NCBI RefSeq assembly: GCF_902459645.1
Contig: NZ_CABPSK010000001.1
Coordinates: 558,001-622,000 of the forward strand
Direction: 5' to 3'
Length of the DNA stretch: 64,000 nucleotides
From: Pandoraea pneumonica
Lineage (GTDB): Bacteria; Pseudomonadota; Gammaproteobacteria; Burkholderiales; Burkholderiaceae
Position 1 is the first letter of the stretch, and each line of letters opens with the position of its first letter. The notes under the pieces are model-generated. The model ran no database searches, was not told the DNA's origin, and saw only the letters and a list, made by a program, of their open reading frames with translations. This document shows, piece by piece, positions 1 through 8,654 of the stretch. The translations under genes were made by a program, and so were the position numbers.

Positions 1-88
1 GAGATAAGCGAGACATGGCGTCGGCCACTATAGTACGGCGCGTGTGACAGCTCAAGCGCGTCGCCTCAATGAGTACAGCACATTCCCG

Positions 89-589
89 TCAGTTTCCCGC
101 CATCGTCGCGACCAGACGTGCGCCGAGATACAACCCGATGCCGAACACGCCGTGCGTCATCAGGCTGCGCAATCGCATCCGCGTGGGCGTTGGCGTGTTG
201 GACGCAGCGATGCCCGCGCCAAACGCCGGCTGCATCACGAAGAACGGCACCACGACGGTGACGATGCCAAAGGCCAAGGCGGGCAGGATGGTCGGCGTGT
301 GCAGCCAGCCGGGGCCAGTCAATGTCACCAGCCCCGCGGCAAAGGCCACGCCGATGGCGTAATGCGCGAACCAGCCCAGCGCTCGTTCACCGGCGACGGG
401 CGTAGCGTGTGCAATGCTCGGATGAGCGAATCGGCCGCGCGGCATATTTCCCAGCCAGCGCCCGACCATCGCATAGTCGAGCGACGCCATGCCGAATAAC
501 CGGCTCAGCAGCCACGCCCATAAATCGATGGTGACGGTGGCGATGACGCCGACCGTGGCGGTTTGTACAGCAACCAAAAGTAAAGTCAT
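89..589 (-). CDS. DUF2938 family membrane protein
   Basis: This is a 166-residue integral membrane protein of the DUF2938 type, whose function is unknown. Four hydrophobic stretches are visible: the N-terminal MTLLLVAVQTATVGVI segment, about residues 65-85, 95-115 and the C-terminal 145-165. The reading frame stays open about 18 codons further upstream, but that extension is Cys/Arg-rich and unlike a membrane protein N-terminus, so I start at the ATG ending at 589. It is divergent from a MerR regulator with an operator-like palindrome between them, which suggests that MerR controls it. Family assignment is from recognition of the sequence only. Confidence 0.8.
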   Translation of the reverse strand: MTLLLVAVQTATVGVIATVTIDLWAWLLSRLFGMASLDYAMVGRWLGNMPRGRFAHPSIAHATPVAGERALGWFAHYAIGVAFAAGLVTLTGPGWLHTPTILPALAFGIVTVVVPFFVMQPAFGAGIAASNTPTPTRMRLRSLMTHGVFGIGLYLGARLVATMAGN

Positions 590-651
590 ATCGAAACGCT
601 CGTGTGCTTTGAAGCGGCAGCAGACGCACCGCGATTGAGGCACTATACGAA

Positions 652-667
652 TTCAAGTCAACTTGAA
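652..667. promoter_or_regulatory. MerR-type operator palindrome
   Basis: TTCAAGT-CA-ACTTGAA is a perfect 7-2-7 inverted repeat between the divergent DUF2938 and merR-like genes. Dyads of this kind between -35 and -10 elements are typical MerR-family sites. A possible upstream TTG start for the regulator lies inside the dyad, which argues against that start. Confidence 0.6.
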
Positions 668-686
668 GTCAAGCGCCGAGGCGGAA

Positions 687-1163
687 ATGACACTGGACAT
701 TGGGGACGTGGCCGCGCGGGCAGGCGTGCCGACATCGACCTTGCGGTATTACGAGGAGAAGGGGCTGATCGCCGCGACGGGGCGAAAGGGACTGCGGCGC
801 CAGTACGACGAATCGGTACTCCAGACGTTGGCCCTCATCGCGCTGGGCCGGACGTCGGGATTCTCGCTCGATGAGATTGCGGGCATGTTGATGCCCAAGG
901 GCAAAGCCAGCATTGACCGCGCGCGTCTGCAAGCGAAGGCCGACGAGATCGATCGCACGATCCGGCAGTTGAGTGCGCTGCGTGACGGCTTGCGCCATGC
1001 TGCGCAATGCCCGGCCACCGAACATTTGGCGTGTCCCCAGTTCCAGCGGATGCTGAAATTGGCAAGTGCACGGCGCATCGTGCATGAAGCGCCGAGCGCA
1101 CCCATCACCCCACGCGCCAATTCGCGCAAGGCAGGCAAAGCCCCCGCACGCAAGGCGGGTTAG
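687..1163 (+). CDS. MerR family transcriptional regulator
   Basis: This 158-residue regulator has the N-terminal MerR winged helix: the DIGDVAARAGVPTSTLRYYE segment followed by the EKGLI wing. A coiled-coil dimerisation helix follows at about residues 75-115. The C-terminal part carries three cysteines (AAQCPATEHLACPQF), as in SoxR/CueR-like or thiol-sensing members, then a basic Ala/Lys/Arg-rich tail. I start at ATG 687 behind GAGGCGG, because a TTG at 663 falls inside the likely operator. It is divergent from the DUF2938 gene, its probable target. The ligand is unknown. Confidence 0.9.
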   Translation: MTLDIGDVAARAGVPTSTLRYYEEKGLIAATGRKGLRRQYDESVLQTLALIALGRTSGFSLDEIAGMLMPKGKASIDRARLQAKADEIDRTIRQLSALRDGLRHAAQCPATEHLACPQFQRMLKLASARRIVHEAPSAPITPRANSRKAGKAPARKAG

Positions 1164-1178
1164 CGCCCTGCGTTGGGC

Positions 1179-2663
1179 TTATTGCATCGGGCAAACGTTG
1201 GCAAGGCTACCCGGGGCATCCGGCGTCGCATGCAGCGCGGTTTGCGTGGCCGGAGTCCCGATGAGCGCCATCAGTCCGCAGGCCAGCGACCCACGCCAGT
1301 GGAAGTAATCGTGTCCGGTCGGCGTCGACGCGTACATCACGCGATACCCTTTCGCGCGCAACACGTCGCGCATGTGCCGCCCCGAGGTGCCGATGCCGAT
1401 CGGGCCGCGCCGGTCTTCAAACTGTCCCGACTCCAGATAGAACGTCACCGGCAGGCGTGGGCCGTTGGCATATTGACGAATCAGCCATCCCGTCTCGCGC
1501 GTGGCCGCATCGCCCTGTGACGGCGACCACCAATACGACCCCGACTGCGAGAGCACATTCCCGAACCACTGCGGCGCTTGCGATGCCGCCCACGCCGAGG
1601 CCAGTCCACCATAGCTCGACCCCGCGACCACCGTGCGAGCCGCCGGAGCCGACACGCCTTGCGCTTTCGCCCAGGGCATCAACTCATCGGCGAGAAAGCG
1701 AGCGAAGGCCGGGTTGGGCGGCAGTTCCTTGCCGCGCGTGTTCCCATCGATGACCCCCACGATGAGTGCGGCCGTGCGCGGAATGCGACCTTCGGCGATC
1801 AAATTGTCGAGGATGACGGGCGTGGGCACGGTATTCACATACGCGTGCGCATCGAACACCACGAGCAGCCCCTGCGCGTCGTCATTGGCGCGGTAGCCAG
1901 CGGGGCGATACACATAGACGTCGCGCGTATTGCCAAGCGCTGCGCTGGTAAATCGCGTCGCCTGTACCGTACCGGCGGGCACATTGTCGCGCCGGGCGAT
2001 CCACGGCTGCGGCGGTGCGCCGGGCAACGTGACCGAAGACTTCACGTTGCGTTTGCCGTCAAAACTCTCGACCTCGAACGGATGGCGATTGAGCGGATCG
2101 ACCTGCAACGTTTTCAGGATGGCGCGGCGGCGCTCCATCGCGGTGCCTTCGATCTCGGGCACGTCGGGTGCCAACTGGTACGACAGTCGCGTGCTGGCGG
2201 GCACGACGTAGCTGCGATACCAGACGTCGCTGTTGCCGAGTTGTCGCATGTCGTCGTAGTCGCCCGACGGCGCGCCGAGGATGCGCACGCTGCGCGGGTG
2301 GCCGCGCCAGAGGAACGTGACGAGCGAGGTGTTTTCGGTCTCGCGTCCGAGCAGCGAAGCGGGTTCATCGCCCGTGACCGAACCCGGCGGCACGGTCTCG
2401 ATCATCGGCGTGCCTTCGGCGCTCACGGCCTGCCAGAAGGCGTCGGTATTGCCCCCCGCACAGAGTGTCGTGTTTAGCGCCAGCAGACGCGGGCTGACGA
2501 GACCCAGACGGTATTGGGGCGCTGCCGGGTCGCCCACACATGCGCCTTGTGGCGTGACTGGCGTGACCGGCGCAGCTTGCGCCGCATTGGCGGCAAATGA
2601 AATGAATAGCGTAACAACGGCAGCACGGACGGCCGACGCGGCACGCGGCATTTGACGTGTCAT
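1179..2663 (-). CDS. Exported Fes-type siderophore (enterochelin-like) esterase
   Basis: This 494-residue hydrolase should cleave ester-linked ferric siderophores to release iron. It shows a signal peptide (hydrophobic core about residues 11-25, AQAAP cleavage region), then a Fes-type N-terminal domain with the FLWRG motif near 117-121. The esterase alpha/beta-hydrolase domain has the nucleophile elbow GSSYGG (Ser350) and the C-terminal GHDYFHWR motif (His451). Classical Fes is cytoplasmic, so the export signal suggests periplasmic hydrolysis. ATG 2663 has a TGAGG ribosome site that overlaps the end of the receptor gene, so the two are co-transcribed in the iron operon. Confidence 0.85.
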   Translation of the reverse strand: MTRQMPRAASAVRAAVVTLFISFAANAAQAAPVTPVTPQGACVGDPAAPQYRLGLVSPRLLALNTTLCAGGNTDAFWQAVSAEGTPMIETVPPGSVTGDEPASLLGRETENTSLVTFLWRGHPRSVRILGAPSGDYDDMRQLGNSDVWYRSYVVPASTRLSYQLAPDVPEIEGTAMERRRAILKTLQVDPLNRHPFEVESFDGKRNVKSSVTLPGAPPQPWIARRDNVPAGTVQATRFTSAALGNTRDVYVYRPAGYRANDDAQGLLVVFDAHAYVNTVPTPVILDNLIAEGRIPRTAALIVGVIDGNTRGKELPPNPAFARFLADELMPWAKAQGVSAPAARTVVAGSSYGGLASAWAASQAPQWFGNVLSQSGSYWWSPSQGDAATRETGWLIRQYANGPRLPVTFYLESGQFEDRRGPIGIGTSGRHMRDVLRAKGYRVMYASTPTGHDYFHWRGSLACGLMALIGTPATQTALHATPDAPGSLANVCPMQ

Positions 2664-2671
2664 GTCGGGCC

Positions 2672-5140
2672 TCAGAAGTCGATGCTCGTCGAGAGCTTGA
2701 ACGTGCGCGGTGCGTTTTGAATCACGTAACCGTCGTTGAACGTCCCCGACCACGCAATGCGATTGGTCACGTTCTCGACGGCGGCGCGGAACACGACGGC
2801 TTTGCCATAGACGCGCGTGGCGTAGCGTGCGCCGACGTCGTAACGCGTCCAGCCGCCGATACGTTGCGTGTTCGACGAGTTCACGTACTGGGCGCTGGTG
2901 GTAATCATGCGACCCGAGAGCGTCACACCCGGCACCCAGGGTAAGTCCCACTCGGTGCCGAGGTTGGCGGTCCACTTGGGTACGCCGTACGGGGTGTTGC
3001 CGTTGTAGAGATTGCCCGCCGTCTTGGTCAACTCGCCGCGTGTGTAAGCCACGCCGCCCAGCACACGCCAATGGGGCGTGAACTCACCGAACAGATTCCA
3101 TTCCACGCCGCGATTGCGTTGCTCGCCGTCGGGGTTGTAGGTATTGGTCGCCACGTCCTTGATCATGCTCGGCTTGGTGATCTGGAAGAACGACAGCGTG
3201 TTCGAGAAGCTACCGGCGTCCCACTTCACACCGACTTCGGCCTGTTTGCTGCGATACGGCGCGAAGACTTCGCCATAGTTGGCGGCGCTCACGTCCGTGA
3301 CCATGCCGCCTTGCGTGAGCCCTTCGATGTAGTTCGCGTACAGCGACACATTCGGGCCGAAGGGCTTGAGCACCACACCGAACGCCGGGGTGATGGCGTT
3401 CTCGTCGTAGCTCGATGTCTGCTTGCCGGTCGCGGCGGCGAACGCTTGCGCGCGCACGCGTTGGCTGCGCACCCCGGCGATGAACGTCACGCGGTCTTGC
3501 CAGAGCGAAATGGTGTCGGCCAGACCGAAGCTCGAGAGTGTGGTGCCCGACGTCTTCGGGGCGCTGCCCGGGTCTTTCGCCAGCGCGGGGTTGACCGGCG
3601 AGTAGATGTTCGAGTTGTAGTTGGCGCTGGTCGTGAAGACGTTGCCGCTGGTGATATCCAGCGACGTCGCCGAGAGGGTCAGCTCGTGTTTGAGCGGGCC
3701 GGTGCGGAACTTGGTGCGCACCCCGGCGTCGAGCGAGAACGTTTCGGTCCAGCCGCGTTGGAAGTAGGTCGCACCCGTGTAGCTGCCGTCCGGTTTGATC
3801 GGGCCGGTACGCGTACCGGTGATGAAGCCGGAATAGCGATAGTTGAGCGCGCCGATGCCCGCGTAGGCCGTAATCGCGTCGGTGACGTCGACTTCGCCGC
3901 GCAGTTGCACGCCGTTGCTCTCCAAGTTGCCGAACTCGCCGCGCAGCACGTTGGTGCCGGGTTTGGGCGGTGCGACGACCGTGCTTGCGAAGGTTGCCAT
4001 CCACGGGCTGCCCCCGCTGAACTTCTCGGTATCGGTATAAGCGTCGAGCCCGAAGCGCACGCGATCGGTCTTCAAGTCGAGCGCAAGCGAGCCAAACTGG
4101 CGCTGTTTGTTCTGCCCGTCGAGGGTGGTGCGTCCGTCGCGTAGCGAGCCGTTAAAGCGAATGCCGAACTCCTCGTTGGGGCCGAAGCGTCGCCCGAGAT
4201 CGGCTTGCACCCCGAATTGCGAGTCGGACATATAGTCGGCAGTGACCCGGGCCAGCGGCGTGCTCTCGGCCTTTTTCGTCACTACGTTGATGGCCCCGCC
4301 AACCGCGCCCGAGGGCGACATACCGTTCAGTAGCGCATTCGGCCCTTTGAGCACTTCCACGCGTTCGATGAATTCAACCGGCACGTGGCCGTAGGGCGAG
4401 AGGCCGTACATGCCGTTGAGCGAGACTTCATCTGCCGTCAGCGGGAAGCCGCGAATGCTGAAGTTCTCGTACATGTGGCCGCTCGACGTGGTGAAGCGTA
4501 CCGAGGGGTCGTTATCGAGCACATCGGCCAGCGTGGTCGACTGCTGGTCCTGAATCGTCTTCGCGGTGTAGGACGTGATGCTGAACGGCACGTCCATATA
4601 GTCTTTGTTGCCGAGCAGACCGAGGCGTCCGCCGCGTGCCACCTGTCCGCCGTCGTAGGCTTCGGGCAGCGCGATGGCCTGCGCGACCACGTTCGTGGTG
4701 GGCAGCACCACGGCACCTTCTGTGCCGAGCGATGCGCTAGCTTGGTCCTGCGCTGATGGGCGCAGCGTGTACACCCCGTTGCTGCCGCGCATCGCTTGCA
4801 GTTGATGCGGCGCGAGCAAGTGATAAAGCGCCTCGTTAAGCGTGTACTCGCCACGGATACCCGAGCTTTGACGCCCTTGCGTGAGCGAGGCGTCCACCGC
4901 CAGTTCGATGCCTGCGGCGCTCGCGAAGCGATTGAGTACGGCGTCCAACGTGCCGGGCGCGACTTGCCACATACGGCGTGCTTCGGCGGCGCTTTGCGCC
5001 GAGGGCTCAGTGGCAGGGGCTGCGCTCGCGTGTGTCGCGGCGCTAGCGGCGGCGAGCGCAATGAGCAGCGCAATCGCCGGGCGCAGGGCAGCGGCAGAGG
5101 CGGTGGGACGCAAGGAAACGGCTTCGGAAATCAACACCAT
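2672..5140 (-). CDS. TonB-dependent siderophore receptor with N-terminal signalling (STN) domain
   Basis: This 822-residue outer-membrane receptor has a long signal peptide ending near ATHASA. A secretin/TonB short N-terminal (STN) signalling domain follows at about residues 55-110, then the plug (RGFPLTADEVSLNG, VEVLKGPNALLNG). The C-terminal beta-barrel ends in STSIDF with the usual terminal Phe. STN domains transmit ligand occupancy to a FecR-type anti-sigma factor, and fecR- and fecI-like genes lie directly upstream. The esterase starts right after the stop codon. The pairing suggests a triscatecholate or other ester-containing siderophore; the exact ligand cannot be read from the sequence. 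Confidence 0.92.
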   Translation of the reverse strand: MVLISEAVSLRPTASAAALRPAIALLIALAAASAATHASAAPATEPSAQSAAEARRMWQVAPGTLDAVLNRFASAAGIELAVDASLTQGRQSSGIRGEYTLNEALYHLLAPHQLQAMRGSNGVYTLRPSAQDQASASLGTEGAVVLPTTNVVAQAIALPEAYDGGQVARGGRLGLLGNKDYMDVPFSITSYTAKTIQDQQSTTLADVLDNDPSVRFTTSSGHMYENFSIRGFPLTADEVSLNGMYGLSPYGHVPVEFIERVEVLKGPNALLNGMSPSGAVGGAINVVTKKAESTPLARVTADYMSDSQFGVQADLGRRFGPNEEFGIRFNGSLRDGRTTLDGQNKQRQFGSLALDLKTDRVRFGLDAYTDTEKFSGGSPWMATFASTVVAPPKPGTNVLRGEFGNLESNGVQLRGEVDVTDAITAYAGIGALNYRYSGFITGTRTGPIKPDGSYTGATYFQRGWTETFSLDAGVRTKFRTGPLKHELTLSATSLDITSGNVFTTSANYNSNIYSPVNPALAKDPGSAPKTSGTTLSSFGLADTISLWQDRVTFIAGVRSQRVRAQAFAAATGKQTSSYDENAITPAFGVVLKPFGPNVSLYANYIEGLTQGGMVTDVSAANYGEVFAPYRSKQAEVGVKWDAGSFSNTLSFFQITKPSMIKDVATNTYNPDGEQRNRGVEWNLFGEFTPHWRVLGGVAYTRGELTKTAGNLYNGNTPYGVPKWTANLGTEWDLPWVPGVTLSGRMITTSAQYVNSSNTQRIGGWTRYDVGARYATRVYGKAVVFRAAVENVTNRIAWSGTFNDGYVIQNAPRTFKLSTSIDF

Positions 5141-5307
5141 CGGAATGCCTGTCGGTTCGGATCAAGGGATACCGGTGAGCGCAGAGATGACCCGTGCGCG
5201 CCGGTGCATGCTTGGTATTCCGAACGAGATCGACAAACCCGCAATCGAAAATGAAAAAAAGTAGAAATTTTTTTGGCGAGGGTTCTGGCGCCTGCCTCGA
5301 CCCCGGA
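5141..5307. other. AT-rich gap between fecR-like and receptor genes
   Basis: This 167-base gap contains an A/T-rich run near 5248-5276. That is out of character for the surrounding GC-rich DNA, and it may hold the ECF sigma-dependent promoter of the receptor. I could not assign -35/-10 elements with confidence. Confidence 0.4.
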
Positions 5308-6318
5308 TTACTTCGCTTTGACGGTGACCCAATAACGCGTGCGGTACACCGTTTCCACGGGCAACCCGATGGTCAGGCTGGCCAGTGCGCGGTCGGTATC
5401 CGCGAGCGAGAACACGCCACTCACGCGCAGATCGGCAACCGCCGCATCGCATCGCAACACCCCCCGCCGGTAACGGCTGAGCGCGTCGACAAGGTCGCCC
5501 AGTCGCATGCGCTCGACAATCAACTGCGCCCGCGTCCAAGCGTCAGCGTCGGTATTGGCGGTGCTTGGCGGGTCTATCGCTGCGGATGAGAAGCGCGCGA
5601 GTTGTCCGGCGTCGAGCCGCTGTGTGCGCCCGGTCTCGGCGGTGCGCACGAGCACGATGCCGTCGTAGACGGCGACCTGCGTGCGATCGCCTTCGTCACG
5701 TACTGAGAAGCGGGTGCCGATGTCTCGGATCTCGCCTTGGCGCGTCGCGACGACCAGCGGCGATGGCGCGGTGCCGGGGGCGGTTTCGATGCAAATTTGT
5801 CCGCGCCGCAACGTAATGTGCCGCTCGCCGGGCGTGATGCGAACGTCGACTGCCGACGCGGTATCGAGCCAAAGGCGCGTGCCGTCGGCGAGCACAAGGC
5901 TGCGCACTTCGCCGACGCCGGTGGCGTAATGGGCTGCGGCGGACTCCCAAACGGACGAGCGTTGCAGTGCATAGCCCGCGCCTGCGAGCGTGACGACGCC
6001 GCCGAAGACCCGCAGCGCGCGGCGTCGGCTGGCAGATGAGACGCGCGGCGTGGCGCGGGCCGTAAGCGTGTCGAAGGCGACACGCGGCGGTACGGGATGC
6101 AGGGCGTCGAACTTGCGATCGATCGCCCCGAGCCGTTGCCAGGCGCGCTCGTGATCGGGGTGTGCAGCACGCCAGCGTTCGCACGCGGCGACATCGTCCG
6201 CACTGGCCGAGCCCGACCACAGCCGCGCCAGCCAAAGGCTGGCTCGTTCGATGACTTCAGGGGCGAGCGGTGCCTGTGCTGCCGAGGCGTCGGAAGAAGC
6301 GGGGCGTCCGGCGCTCAC
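5308..6318 (-). CDS. FecR family anti-sigma factor / signal transducer
   Basis: This 336-residue protein is the inner-membrane regulator that links the STN domain of the receptor to the ECF sigma factor. An N-terminal cytoplasmic domain has the Trp-rich FecR motif (ASLWLARLWSGSASADDVAACE, then ERWRAAHPDHERAWQ). A single membrane segment follows near VFGGVVTLAGAGYAL, then the periplasmic FecR domain (LADGTRLWLDTASAV, RQGEIRDIGTRFSV). I start at GTG 6318 because it overlaps the sigma-factor stop as GTGA, a classic coupled junction. Upstream in-frame codons would run deep into the sigma gene. Confidence 0.9.
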   Translation of the reverse strand: MSAGRPASSDASAAQAPLAPEVIERASLWLARLWSGSASADDVAACERWRAAHPDHERAWQRLGAIDRKFDALHPVPPRVAFDTLTARATPRVSSASRRRALRVFGGVVTLAGAGYALQRSSVWESAAAHYATGVGEVRSLVLADGTRLWLDTASAVDVRITPGERHITLRRGQICIETAPGTAPSPLVVATRQGEIRDIGTRFSVRDEGDRTQVAVYDGIVLVRTAETGRTQRLDAGQLARFSSAAIDPPSTANTDADAWTRAQLIVERMRLGDLVDALSRYRRGVLRCDAAVADLRVSGVFSLADTDRALASLTIGLPVETVYRTRYWVTVKAK

Positions 6319-6824
6319 GTGTCGCTCCCGTATTGCACGGCATAGCACTCGCGCAACGCATGCGCGATGTACTTCTCCACGGAAGACACCGAGACCTGTA
6401 ATCGCTCGGCAATCTCGCGGTATTCGAGCCCTTCGAGCTTGCACAACAAGAAGGCGGTGCGGGCTTTCGCTGGCAGACGAGCGAGCAGCGTGTCGATTTC
6501 GATGAGCGCTTCAAGCACGAGGGCACGTGTTTCGGGTGAAGGGGTCATCGGCTCCGGCAACGCGGCCAGCGTTTCACGATAGGCGGCCTCGATATCGCGG
6601 CGACGGAACAGGTCGATGACGAGACAGTTGGCAATGCGGGCGAGATAGCGTCGGGAGTCTTCGGGCTGCGGTGCACGTCCACTCGAGAGCACGCGTAAAT
6701 AGGTGTCGTGCGCCAGATCGGCGGCATCGAACGTACTGCCGAGTTTCTTGCGCAACCACCCACGCAGCCAGCCGTGATGATCGCTATAGAGCGCGCTCAC
6801 CTCGCGCTGAAAATGACTTTCCAT
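6315..6824 (-). CDS. FecI-like ECF RNA polymerase sigma factor
   Basis: This 169-residue ECF sigma factor should direct transcription of the downstream receptor. Region 2 is visible in DAADLAHDTYLRVL and RRYLARIANCLVIDLFRRR. Region 4 is seen in LARLPAKARTAFLLCKLEGLEYREIAERL with the recognition helix VSVSSVEKYIAHAL. ATG 6824 sits behind GGGGAA; two further in-frame ATGs upstream are possible. A Fur-box-like sequence lies about 100 bases upstream, so iron repression of the whole operon is expected. It is the first gene of the order sigma, anti-sigma, receptor, esterase. Confidence 0.9.
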   Translation of the reverse strand: MESHFQREVSALYSDHHGWLRGWLRKKLGSTFDAADLAHDTYLRVLSSGRAPQPEDSRRYLARIANCLVIDLFRRRDIEAAYRETLAALPEPMTPSPETRALVLEALIEIDTLLARLPAKARTAFLLCKLEGLEYREIAERLQVSVSSVEKYIAHALRECYAVQYGSDT

Positions 6825-6921
6825 GATTCCCCGTGTTCGCATGGCGCGAATTCCACGAACCACGCGTGAGCGTGCGAGACCCCACCTGATACGTGCGGCC
6901 TACGAGGGATAGCGCTTCTCT

Positions 6922-6944
6922 GCGAATGATAATGATTCTTATTT
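6922..6944. promoter_or_regulatory. Fur-box-like site upstream of the ECF sigma gene
   Basis: The sequence GAATGATAATGATTCTTAT resembles the Fur consensus GATAATGATAATCATTATC, with a nine-base identical core AATGATAAT. It lies about 100 bases before the fecI-like start, as expected for iron-dependent repression. The position is seen in the sequence; Fur binding is inferred. Confidence 0.7.
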
Positions 6945-7025
6945 ATTCTAAGCGGGAATGATGAGGTGACGCAATAGGCGTGACGGGTGCCGTGCGAACG
7001 AAGGGACGAGCTTCAGGGGGACACG

Positions 7026-7427
7026 TCAGGGGGCGATCAACCCGAGTCCGATGGCGCGAGCTACGGCGGCGCGGCGATTGGTGGCACCGAGCTTCTTGAC
7101 GGCGTTGGTGAGATGGAAGGTCGCCGTGCGCTCTGAGATGGCGAGAATGCGCGACGTCTCCCATGCCGTCTTGCCCGCGGCGGCCCATTGCAGGCACTCG
7201 GTCTCACGCGGCGTGAGATGGATCGCCGATGATGTGATCGCTGCCGTGCCGATCATGTCTTGCAGACGCACGAGCGTGAGGAGGGCGAGTTGGGCGAGGG
7301 CGACGACCGGGGCGTCGGCCGCATCGGGGTGTTCGCGCGACAACGCGACGATGGCTTTGTCGATGGCGGTGTCGAGCAGACGGTATTGGGGCTGTTGGCG
7401 AAGGGACTTGCGAAGGCCGTCGGTCAT
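7026..7427 (-). CDS. Short LuxR-type (GerE helix-turn-helix) regulator
   Basis: This 133-residue protein has a clear LuxR-type DNA-binding domain in its C-terminal half, from HLTPRETECLQWAAAGKTAW through the ISERTATFHLTNAVKKLGAT recognition helix. The N-terminal 65 residues are too short for an acyl-homoserine-lactone-binding domain (about 160 residues) or a receiver. It is therefore either a minimal single-domain regulator or a remnant of a longer one; no frameshifted upstream remainder is evident. It stands alone between the iron operon and the BoxR-type gene. Confidence 0.75.
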   Translation of the reverse strand: MTDGLRKSLRQQPQYRLLDTAIDKAIVALSREHPDAADAPVVALAQLALLTLVRLQDMIGTAAITSSAIHLTPRETECLQWAAAGKTAWETSRILAISERTATFHLTNAVKKLGATNRRAAVARAIGLGLIAP

Positions 7428-7519
7428 GGTGTCGCGCGCAGAGAAGGTATCGATGCCTTCTATTCGGAGCGACGGGGGAAAAGCGGGAGATTATTTTTCC
7501 GGGCAGGGCACTTCGGCGC

Positions 7520-8434
7520 CTATGCCGCCCGCGCCGGTGCCAACTGCCGCGTGAGCGTGGCGAGGGCGTCGTCTTGCGTCATCTCCGAGGTATCGACGGT
7601 GACATCGGCCAGCCGATACAGCGCTTCGCGCGCATCGAGCATGCGGTGAATGTGATCGAGTGCTTCCTTGCGCAGGGCTTCCGTGGCAATACGCGCATCG
7701 TTTTGCTGCATCACACGCTGAAAGTGGACTTCCGGGCGCGCGCGTAGCCACACGGTTCGAAACGTGCGCAGCAGACGCTCATAGGTCGCGGCTTCAGAGA
7801 CGATACCGCCGCCGGTGGCGAGCACCACGCGTTCGTGCTCGGCAACGATCCGCTCGATGCACTGGCGCTCGATACGCCGCATGGCCGCTTGACCGTACAA
7901 CGTGATGACTTCGCCGATGGCGATGCCCGCTTCCCGTTCGACTTCCTTATCCAGTTCAATAAACGGCGCGCCGATGGCCTCGGCTAGCCTCGGCCCGAGC
8001 GTCGACTTGCCTGCGCCGCGCAGGCCGATGAGCGCGATGCGATGGCCGCGTGCCGTGGCACCCGCCGCACTGGGTGTCACGATCTGCCGCCGCAAACGCG
8101 AGAGCGTCTCTGGCGATTGCTGCCGCAGGTATTCCACGAGGATGAGCAGATCGCCGTCGTACGCCGTGCGCTCGGCAACGAGCGTTTCGACCGCAACATT
8201 CAGGGCGTCGGCCAGCTTGTGCAACACCGTGAGCGACACGTTGCCGGTGCCAGCTTCCACGCGTGCGAGATAGGGCAGTGACACGCCCGACTGCGCGGCG
8301 AGTTGCTTACGGGTCATGCCGCGCTGCGCGCGCAACATGCGCACGCGCTGCGCCAGCGAGTTCAGCCGGGAGGCGACTGCGGCATCGAAGGTTTCGGCAG
8401 GCTCGGCCGCATCGGACGAGGGGCGATTGACCAT
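7520..8434 (-). CDS. BoxR/BzdR-type regulator: XRE helix-turn-helix fused to shikimate-kinase-like domain
   Basis: This 304-residue regulator has an XRE/Cro helix-turn-helix at about residues 28-83 (MTRKQLAAQSGVSLPYLARV). A linker leads to a shikimate-kinase-like domain from about 130 with Walker A GLRGAGKST (137-145) and ATGGGIV. This architecture is characteristic of BzdR/BoxR, repressors of benzoyl-CoA pathways that sense benzoyl-CoA. It is divergent from a CoA-dependent aromatic side-chain operon, its likely target. ATG 8434 is chosen because the helix-turn-helix lies close behind it; an in-frame ATG at 8509 is possible, and neither has a strong ribosome site. Confidence 0.87.
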   Translation of the reverse strand: MVNRPSSDAAEPAETFDAAVASRLNSLAQRVRMLRAQRGMTRKQLAAQSGVSLPYLARVEAGTGNVSLTVLHKLADALNVAVETLVAERTAYDGDLLILVEYLRQQSPETLSRLRRQIVTPSAAGATARGHRIALIGLRGAGKSTLGPRLAEAIGAPFIELDKEVEREAGIAIGEVITLYGQAAMRRIERQCIERIVAEHERVVLATGGGIVSEAATYERLLRTFRTVWLRARPEVHFQRVMQQNDARIATEALRKEALDHIHRMLDAREALYRLADVTVDTSEMTQDDALATLTRQLAPARAA

Positions 8435-8612
8435 AGTGGGTAACGAAGAACGGCGTCTTTGAAAGATGTCGATAAATATACTATGAGATATCGAGCGCGC
8501 CATGGGCATTCTTACGAGACGCCACGACTATCGCGGCATTAAGTGCAATAAATTGCCTGATATGCCAAATCATCCCTGTTAACCCTGAATTGCATTGCAC
8601 AAGCCCCGCAAC

Positions 8613-8642
8613 GTGAAAAATATCTTATAAGATACTTTTCAC
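8613..8642. promoter_or_regulatory. 30-base near-perfect palindrome (likely operator) before the crotonase operon
   Basis: Arms GTGAAAA and TTTTCAC flank a perfect TATCTTATAAGATA core; 28 of 30 positions match the reverse complement. It ends 12 bases before the chosen crotonase start. A weaker relative (TATCTCATAGTATA on the minus strand, about 8476-8493) lies in the boxR-like 5' region. The gap between the genes (8435-8654) also holds TGCA-type repeats around 8543-8554 and 8589-8599. It is a strong candidate for the BoxR-type regulator site. Confidence 0.65.
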
Positions 8643-8654
8643 GATTTGGAGCCA

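Noticed and set aside
1578-2477. 300-codon open frame opposite the esterase gene
   Set aside because: Arg/His/Gly-rich composition, no ribosome site, no domain; it mirrors the codon bias of the real leftward gene.
3071-4144. 357-codon open frame opposite the TonB receptor
   Set aside because: Antisense to an unmistakable receptor; the product looks like a translated antisense of GC-rich DNA.
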